From the NCBI GenBank assembly GCA_000328365.1, contig KB311295.1, positions 9,590-73,589 of the forward strand: a stretch of 64,000 nt of DNA, given 5' to 3'. Each line of letters opens with the position of its first letter. Positions within the stretch are counted from its first letter, which is position 1. A model generated the notes under the pieces. It was not told where the DNA came from. It did no database searches and saw nothing but the letters and a program-made list of their open reading frames with translations. This stretch comes from Capitella teleta (taxonomy: Eukaryota; Annelida; Polychaeta; Capitellidae). Made by a program: the position numbers and the translations under genes. Shown here piece by piece: positions 60,865 to 64,000 of this stretch.

Positions 60865-62540
60865 CTGTGGAAAGGAGAGGAAAAAAAACTGGTGAAACAA
60901 AGAAAGAAATGGTTGCCATGGCGATGAAATCATTCTCTTGGGGAAGTAAATCAAAACAAGATGATCGACTGCCGAATCGCACTCGCTCGCCAGGGACACG
61001 CTAGCTTTATTCTTCTCCTTCAGACGCCGAGGCGATGTACACCTCCTGTCGTTCCGCGTCAACGGCAGCCACCTTCGACGCTGGAGGCTGCGTCCCAAGG
61101 ACAAAGGAGCTCCCTCAAACTGAGCCCTGAACTGAGGCATCCCAAGCGCCGAGATGTCCTCATTAGTGGCACAAAGCACAGAGAGCAGGATTGGAGCCCA
61201 CAACAGATGACATTTCGCTCATCTCGGCGCACAGTCATCCGCGATGGGCTCTAATTGATTCGGCCAGGGGCTAAAAATAGCCGCTTTGTCCCTTCGGAGG
61301 TGAGGGCTGCGGCACTGAGGCCTTCATTTGGGCGCATCATCCAACATGGTTAAGAATCTCCCAGGGGCCATTTCAGCCGGACCCCTGGATATTAGCGGGA
61401 AAGTGGGATGAGCTGAAGGGGCGGGGGAGTTGGGGGCTGAGATTTCAACTGCAACAAGCGGAGGATCAATCGATATGCATTATTGATCAGCGATTGGGAA
61501 TCGATCCACTTTTCTGCTCTATAATTATAAGCAAGGGATTAATGAAGGTGGTCGTGAGCCCTCGGGTCATCCGCGTCGCCCATTGCTCTGCATAGTGTAT
61601 CACGGAACCAATGTCTATCCCTCTGTTGACATCAACAATCCTAGAGATGTCGCGGGGATAGAACCGAAGGAAAACGGGGCGGAGGGTGATGGGAGAGGGA
61701 GGTGACATTTCGCGATCACCAATACAATCCGAGGTCTGCTGGAAATCGATGTTAAATGTCAAGATGTTTTGATGACCAAAAAAAAGCAGTCGAAATGGAC
61801 AGGGATGAGGGGTGGTCTGTGGTCAGCGCTTTGAGGGGATCGATGGTCAACGCAGCTAAATCATTCGCTTTATGAGCTGTTGCGTCGTCTGCTTCTCTTC
61901 CCTCTTCATCGCAACACCATTTGTTTAGTGTTCTGCGAAATTGAACGATACGCGTTTATACTAGTTGTCAAGACAACGCTGTTACTATGGTAACTGCGGT
62001 GTATCATTCACATACGATCGGATGCAAGTGCGCTTGTGTGTCTGCTTGCATTATATTGGTGACACGTCTTTGTACAGTAATTACAGAATGCGCCTAGTCA
62101 GTGCGGGCATACGCGTGTGTGTTTTTGGCATGAGTAGGCCAGGCGACGCACGTCTTGCCTGTACAACCGGGAATCATCGCTTGTACTGCGTATCCTAGTG
62201 GGATCTAAGAATAGATCCCGAATCTTTACGGGGCTGGAAAGAAGGCCAGCTTCCCGTTCCCCTCCGATCACTCATCTCTCTCTCACCTCTGCACAAGCGA
62301 TAAAGTGCAACTGAGGATATTATATGCATTCGTATCGGTGTTGAAATGTCTTCCAAGGAAGGAAAACACCACCCAACTAGTGATACAAATACATTACGAA
62401 ACAAAGTAATCAGACAGTAATGTTCCGTATCCGTTGGTTCAGACCAATACATCACTAGCAGCACTTATTAATACAAATTAGAGATTGGCTCTCCGCGAAG
62501 TAAACATGCGCACGGATATGATATAACACGGACTTAAAGG
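60865..62540. other. Probable 5' leader intron of the SBK1-like gene
   Basis: No coding exon was supported. Moderately GC-rich near 61000-61480, then AT-rich. A short inverted repeat GGGATCTA...TAGATCCC lies at 62201-62219. Confidence 0.35.
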
Positions 62541-62550
62541 CAGAACTCAC

Positions 62551-62745
62551 CTCAAAATTTCAGAAGATATTTCTTGAGATTATCTCCGGGAAAGACCGGT
62601 ACTTGTCTTTTTGCCTCTGTTATTCCGATGTAGAGAATGAGAATAATACGGAGAGAAAGGGAGGAGAGTGAGGTGCAAGCGAGTTCTCTTCCTGCAATGC
62701 CTCCGCTTCCTATCCGTTCGCTCTTTGTTATTTTCGCATAGCTGA
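62551..62745 (-). other. Predicted noncoding first exon of the SBK1-like gene
   Basis: Downstream (minus strand) of the CCAAT/CRE promoter, the sequence runs to a consensus donor TTTTGAG|GTGAGT at 62551/62550. Joining it to the acceptor at 60864 would give a 1.7-kb intron in the 5' leader. No other minus-strand gene lies between. Confidence 0.45.
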
Positions 62746-62772
62746 CGTCAGCAGCAGCCTCAGCCAATCAGA
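62741..62772 (-). promoter_or_regulatory. CCAAT/CRE promoter
   Basis: On the minus strand TGATTGGCTGAGG (inverted CCAAT, NF-Y type) is followed 15 bp later by CTGACGTCAGC (CRE, 62741-62751). The surroundings are CpG-containing. Orientation and the donor at 62551 fit transcription towards the SBK1-like gene. Confidence 0.5.
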
Positions 62773-62799
62773 GGCCACGCTCAGCTCACACCCGTTGCA

Positions 62800-63940
62800 T
62801 CGATTCGCGCGGTCGCGAATTTTTCTTTCTGCGGTGACAAAATGAGGCTAAGAAAAATCAGCAAGAACGCGCACTATGTTGAAGAAATATCAGTAACAGA
62901 TGTATGGTTGGTCTTACTATGGCTGGAACTACAAATATGTACATTTATTACATACACGCATAATTCTGATATAACATACCGTACACATATCGTTGTGTTT
63001 AATGATTCTATCATAATTATGTGAAATGGACTCTAAACTGTCATCTCCATTTAATTAATGTATACTTCATTGTGCTTGACATGTATTACCATGGCTTGTC
63101 ATCACAAATCTGTAAAATAAAACGGAGATCCGGTTGGGAAGATTCTGTAGAAACTTGCGACACTCGATTCTCGATCAGACGAACACGGCTTATATTTGAT
63201 CTTCTAAGTGCGGTTTCATTGATTGCAAAGCGTGCAACATGCGGGGCAACGAAAATCAATTCTCAGCTTTTAATGTGTGCAATAATGCATAATATTATGC
63301 ATAATGTAATTCATGCTTAGCTGCAATTATCCGAATTAACCGCCATTTGGCAGGCGAAAGTACGCGAACATGAACGTAATATTCGTTGGCTGAATCTCGC
63401 CGCTGTGACACTGTGTGTGTTCTGTGACACGCGATGCTATAATCGGGACCAGGTGTTGGCTGCATCTAGCCATTACCTTGTACAATGACAATTATTTCGC
63501 ATGTAAACCAATTACCCATTATTTCTATGGGTGGTAACAAGGAAACAGAAGGTGAATATTCAATTCAGGTGTATATATGGCATTGCAATGTCGTTCAATC
63601 TGGTCGCTAAGGTCGATGACCCAAGTCGGTAAATGAAACCAGCTTATACATGTGTGCCACAGTGTGATGTCACGATGCCCCCCTGTGGACTCATAGCTAA
63701 TTCGCTCGCGCACCTGATGACAATGGATTAATTGTCATCATCTACACAAAACCGTCATCCAGCGTGATTCATTTCGACGACCGGTGAACACAATTCATCC
63801 CATGTGATTACCTGTAATATATAACCGTGCCGAAAACAAAAGACAATGCCATCATCTTGTGGCATTATCCACGGCCTGGGCAGCGTGTCTGCAATACACC
63901 TGCAATTAACAATTAGCCAGTCGGAATTATTTTTCATTTC
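62800..63940. other. Right-hand gene-free flank
   Basis: No exon was recognised. A perfect 18-bp palindrome ATGCATAATATTATGCAT lies at about 63285-63302. Confidence 0.4.
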
Positions 63941-63949
63941 CGGCTCTGG

Positions 63950-63976
63950 TCACGTGGCTCGCGAGGCGTCACGTGG
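63950..63976. promoter_or_regulatory. Paired TCACGTGGC E-boxes
   Basis: TCACGTGGC occurs at 63950 and again at 63969 in a CpG-rich context, matching the pair at 17223-17240. It may belong to a promoter that continues beyond the window. Confidence 0.35.
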
Positions 63977-64000
63977 CGAACGGTGTGTCGTATGAGCGGA

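Overview
This is a 64 kb piece of animal nuclear DNA. The protein genes are split by GT-AG introns. They include centromere, retinoic-acid, inositol-phosphate and ion-channel families found in bilaterian animals. AT-rich spacers carry LINE, SINE, piggyBac-like, Tc1-like and MITE remnants. Many introns are only about 60-130 bp, while a few are swollen to 1-3 kb by repeats. The mix (CYP26, a KCNMB-like subunit, CENP-P, SBK1, IPMK) suggests a bilaterian invertebrate, probably marine. I cannot name the phylum from sequence alone.

Left third (1-23.5 kb): a CENP-P homologue lies on the minus strand at 78-1983. It is followed by a piggyBac-like element (2577-4117) with a second TA-target MITE nested inside it (2861-3526). 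After a repeat-bearing spacer comes a large minus-strand C2H2 zinc-finger gene (six coding exons, 8480-15160, about 2,094 aa) with an acidic C-terminus and a Glu/Ser/His-rich exon of seven-residue repeats. Its probable promoter is near 16.6 kb. A roughly 29-copy 13-bp minisatellite (18.5-18.9 kb) and a 132-bp foldback (21.25-21.38 kb) precede an intronless-CDS type II membrane glycosyltransferase (22490-23443, plus).

Middle (23.5-42.5 kb): a decayed Tc1-like transposase, a two-exon KCNMB/TipE-like channel subunit (minus, 28015-29017), and a five-exon CYP26-type retinoic-acid hydroxylase (minus, 29776-33753) whose first exon lies 2.2 kb upstream of the second. A LINE tail sits in that intron. 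Beyond it are a TATA-led plus-strand start with a histone-like stem-loop, tRNA-derived SINEs, and a LINE whose end runs into a 520-bp (ATT)n array.

Right (42.5-64 kb): an SLC7 amino-acid transporter (plus, 10 exons), converging on an IPMK-type inositol phosphate kinase (minus, 5 short exons). Then come a CYP4V-type P450 (plus, 11 exons) with a 330-bp MITE just upstream, and an SBK1-like kinase (minus) with a predicted noncoding first exon and CCAAT/CRE promoter near 62.7 kb.

Exon joins were read by eye from splice consensus, reading-frame phase and remembered family sequences. No alignment or transcript data were available. The genes do not form an operon or an obvious pathway.
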